Assembly: GCA_016285355.1 (NCBI GenBank)
Contig: JAEEQP010000082.1
Coordinates: 1-7,848, forward strand
Direction of reading: 5' to 3'
DNA length: 7,848 nt
Source of the DNA: Bacteroidales bacterium
Lineage (GTDB): Bacteria; Bacteroidota; Bacteroidia; Bacteroidales; F082
Shown: positions 5,934 through 7,848 of the stretch, piece by piece
Layout of the letters: every line of letters starts with the position of its first letter
Position numbering within the stretch: position 1 is the first letter of the stretch
Made by a program: the position numbers and the translations under genes
Notes under the pieces: model-generated
Seen by the model: only the letters and a program-made list of their open reading frames with translations
Databases searched by the model: none
What the model was told of the DNA's origin: nothing

Positions 5934-5977
5934 TGTAAAGTTTCTTTACACCACTGTAAAGAAACTTTACACTTTTT
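5934..5977 (+). terminator. Perfect AT-rich palindrome with T-run (terminator and/or twin-dyad operator)
   Basis: Bases 5934-5950 pair perfectly with 5955-5971 (17 bp, loop CCAC), followed by CTTTTT. The core is GTAAAGTTTCTTTAC (5935-5949), spacer ACCACT, GTAAAGAAACTTTAC (5956-5970). Each arm is itself a dyad of GTAAAG and CTTTAC, with centres 21 bp apart. It starts 10 bp after the ATPase stop, so it could end that transcript. The same element occurs at 886-935, with the spacer in the opposite sense (AGTGGT). Both cores lie 152 bp before the next ATG. Confidence 0.65.
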
Positions 5978-6152
5978 GTAAGCCTAAGTTTTTTATTTTA
6001 TTGGTTCTTAATTGTTTACAAATTTGGCACAACGGTTGTCCTGCCATAATGCAAATTCAATCATTAACCTTTAAAATTGCAGTATTATGGCAAAGAAATC
6101 ATTTCTTACGGCACTGCTCATTTTCTTTGCAGTGCTGGGCGCAAAGGCGCAA
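5935..6152 (+). repeat. Duplicated control-and-export cassette, copy B
   Basis: This is the gapless counterpart of 893-1110: palindrome, leader, and codons 1-22 of the receptor at 6087. The two signal peptides, MNKKSFFTALLFCMAVLGAEAQ and MAKKSFLTALLIFFAVLGAKAQ in copies A and B, agree at 16 of 22 residues. Perfect runs shared with copy A include GTAAAGTTTCTTTACA, AAGAAATCATTT and ACGGCACTGCTC. The homology stops at the end of the signal peptide. Confidence 0.8.
5978..6086 (+). promoter_or_regulatory. Conserved upstream/leader region of the second receptor gene
   Basis: This probably contains the promoter and 5' untranslated region of the receptor at 6087. It aligns to 936-1044 base for base in length. 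TTGGTT (6001), CAAATTTGG (6019-6027) and AACCTTTAAAATTGCAGTATT before ATG are the conserved words. The least conserved ten bases (6031-6040) lie in a small stem ACAA-CGG-TTGT (6029-6039), where copy A has a different small stem. No exact -7/-33 pair is assigned. Confidence 0.5.
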
Positions 6153-7848
6153 AACATCAACGGCAAAGTCGTTGACGAAACCAACCAATCTGTTCCATTT
6201 GCGAATGTGGTGCAGATGAGCCAAGATTCGGCCTTTTTGAGCGGCTGTGTCACTGATGAAAATGGAGCCTTCCAGATGGAAAAGGCACGAAATGCCGCCT
6301 TATTGAAGGTGTCCTTCATCGGATACAAGGATAAATGGCTGCCTCTTTCGGGTACGCGACCCAATTTGGGTACCATCCAACTTGAACATGACGCTGTCAG
6401 CCTTAATGAAGTGACCGTCAGCGCAGGGCTACCTGATGTGTATATTAAAGGTGACGCGCAAGTGACCACGGTCGAGAACAGCATCCTTGCCGAGGTGGGT
6501 GCAGCCGACGATGTTTTGGGCAAAATTCCTGGCATTGTCAAGGACGAAGACAAACTGACGGTATTCGGCAAGGGCGAGCCGTTGGTTTACATCAATGGGC
6601 GGCGGGTGCGCGACTTCAGCGAACTGGAGCAACTCAACGCCAAGGACATCCAGCGCGTGGAATTGGTCACCAACCCTGGGGCACGGTATGATGCCACGGT
6701 CGGGGCAGTGGTGCGCATCGTCACCAAGAAAAACCCCAATGAGGGCTTGGGCGTGGATGTGCGCTCATCGGTCTATCAGTCGGCGGCCAACACCGACCTG
6801 CGCGACATTGTGAGCCTCAACTACCGCAAGAACGGCTGGCAACTGTTAGCCACTGTCGATTACCGCGACATGAAATCTTTACAGAAGTCCAACATCATAC
6901 AAGAGAACAAGGTGGAAAACGACTGGCTTCAGCAGAATACCCTGAGGGAAGACACAAGGGATGTACGTCTTTCAAGCGTGTTTGAGGCCAACTATTCCTT
7001 CAATCCCGACCACATCGTTGGCGTGCGCTACAGTCCAACCCTCTGGGCGGTGATGAACGATTCCATTCACATCAACAGCGCCGTCAAGATGGACGGAGGC
7101 TATTACGACCAATGGGAAAGCCGCCAACTGCTGCAATACGATTACGACATGGGGCATCGTGTCAATGCCTTTTATCTTGGCAAATTGGGAAACACTTCCA
7201 TCGACTTTAACACCGACTTTCTCAGCAATGGACACACCGTTTATAATAATGGCATTGAGTATAGCAGCGAGTGGGACGACCGCGTCATCCAATCGGAAAA
7301 CCCAGTCAAGAACAGGCTTTTGGCTGGCAAACTGACTTTCGGCACACCTCTTTGGGGTGGCGAGATTTCGTATGGCGGACAAGCTTCGTTCACCTCACGA
7401 CGCGACGACTACATCAGCCATTCGGAGTTTGTCGAGACTTCGTTCACGCAAATCAAGGACAGAAACCTCGCCGCCTTTGTGGAATACAGCCGCATGGTGC
7501 CTTTCAGCGAAACGGTGATGGGTGTGTTCAACGTGGGCTGCCGCTACGAACACGCCGCTTACGACTATTACGAGCAAGACCAACCCATCGACGGCCAAAG
7601 CCGCAAGTTCAATGATGTTTTCCCAAGTGCTTCGTTTTCAGTGCAAATCGACAAGGTGCAACTTATGGCGAGTTATTCCGCGAAGACCAGCCGCCCGTCG
7701 TACCGCGACCTGCGCAACGCTGTGGAATACATCAACCGCTTCACGTTGCAGACGGGCAATCCCTTTCTTGAACCGAGCCTGACGCATGACTACTCGTTGG
7801 CTGCGTCATGGAAGTTCCTTCAGTGCTCCATTGGATTTCGGGATGAGC
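6087..7848 (+). CDS. TonB-dependent-type outer-membrane receptor, N-terminal part (3' end outside window)
   Basis: The frame is open for 587 whole codons from ATG 6087 to the window end. The product is an outer-membrane receptor of the Bacteroidota type. Residues 1-22 are a signal peptide ending KAQ. Residues 22-103 are a carboxypeptidase-regulatory-like domain (INGKVVDETNQSVPFANV...VTDENGAF...SFIGY). Residues 105-214 are a plug domain (LNEVTV, VLGKIPGI, PLVYINGRRV, IQRVELVTNPGARYDA, VRIVTKK). The rest is the beta-barrel, including SYSAKTSRPSYRDLRN and TGNPFLEPSL, which match the barrel fragment at 1-881. Such receptors import ligands too large for porins through TonB; the ligand is unknown, and no SusD partner is seen in the window. 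ATG 6087 starts the signal peptide and aligns with the start of the GIN gene. The upstream region and signal peptide are shared with that gene. G+C is high through most of the gene, unlike the ATPase gene before it. Confidence 0.9.
   Translation, partial: MAKKSFLTALLIFFAVLGAKAQNINGKVVDETNQSVPFANVVQMSQDSAFLSGCVTDENGAFQMEKARNAALLKVSFIGYKDKWLPLSGTRPNLGTIQLEHDAVSLNEVTVSAGLPDVYIKGDAQVTTVENSILAEVGAADDVLGKIPGIVKDEDKLTVFGKGEPLVYINGRRVRDFSELEQLNAKDIQRVELVTNPGARYDATVGAVVRIVTKKNPNEGLGVDVRSSVYQSAANTDLRDIVSLNYRKNGWQLLATVDYRDMKSLQKSNIIQENKVENDWLQQNTLREDTRDVRLSSVFEANYSFNPDHIVGVRYSPTLWAVMNDSIHINSAVKMDGGYYDQWESRQLLQYDYDMGHRVNAFYLGKLGNTSIDFNTDFLSNGHTVYNNGIEYSSEWDDRVIQSENPVKNRLLAGKLTFGTPLWGGEISYGGQASFTSRRDDYISHSEFVETSFTQIKDRNLAAFVEYSRMVPFSETVMGVFNVGCRYEHAAYDYYEQDQPIDGQSRKFNDVFPSASFSVQIDKVQLMASYSAKTSRPSYRDLRNAVEYINRFTLQTGNPFLEPSLTHDYSLAASWKFLQCSIGFRDE

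Noticed and set aside
6071..6571. Antisense open frame of 166 codons over the start of the second receptor gene
   Set aside because: The + strand carries a complete signal peptide, regulatory domain and plug domain in one frame here, so the antisense frame is a shadow.

Overview
The window looks like a chromosomal segment of a Bacteroidota bacterium, most likely order Bacteroidales (Prevotella/Bacteroides-like). The reasons are: two TonB-dependent-type receptors of the carboxypeptidase-regulatory-domain plus OMP-barrel kind; a head-GIN (DUF2807) exported protein; a MacB/FtsX-type permease of about 785 residues; an AAA/DUF4143 ATPase; no strong Shine-Dalgarno sequences; and a promoter matching the Bacteroides -7 consensus TAnnTTTG. 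All five genes lie on the + strand. The genus is inference.

Layout: (1) the 3' end of an outer-membrane receptor gene (1-881, cut by the window edge). (2) A 163-bp gap with a long palindrome and a leader. (3) A head-GIN domain protein (1045-1971). (4) A 263-bp gap made largely of repeat-like sequence. (5) An FtsX-family ABC permease (2235-4592) ending in a strong hairpin terminator. (6) An AT-rich gene for a DUF4143 ATPase (4718-5923) with its own promoter lying inside an inverted repeat. (7) A second 163-bp gap with the same palindrome and leader. (8) The 5' part of a second outer-membrane receptor (6087-7848), which stays open to the window end.

The main observation is that the two 163-bp gaps and the two signal peptides that follow them are homologous. 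The block runs without gaps from the palindrome, through the leader, to the signal-peptidase region. It then stops abruptly where the mature proteins, which are unrelated, begin (893-1110 versus 5935-6152, a constant offset of 5042 bp). A GIN-domain protein and a TonB-type receptor therefore carry the same 'control plus export' cassette. The palindrome is two GTAAAG-WWW-CTTTAC dyads whose centres are 21 bp apart, so it can be read as an operator pair, a transcription terminator, or both.

How the genes work together is only partly visible. The two receptors, the GIN protein and the permease are all envelope proteins and may share regulation. The ATPase differs in base composition, has its own promoter and terminator, and looks like an independent, possibly acquired unit. 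No RNA gene, CRISPR array, transposase or complete insertion sequence was seen.
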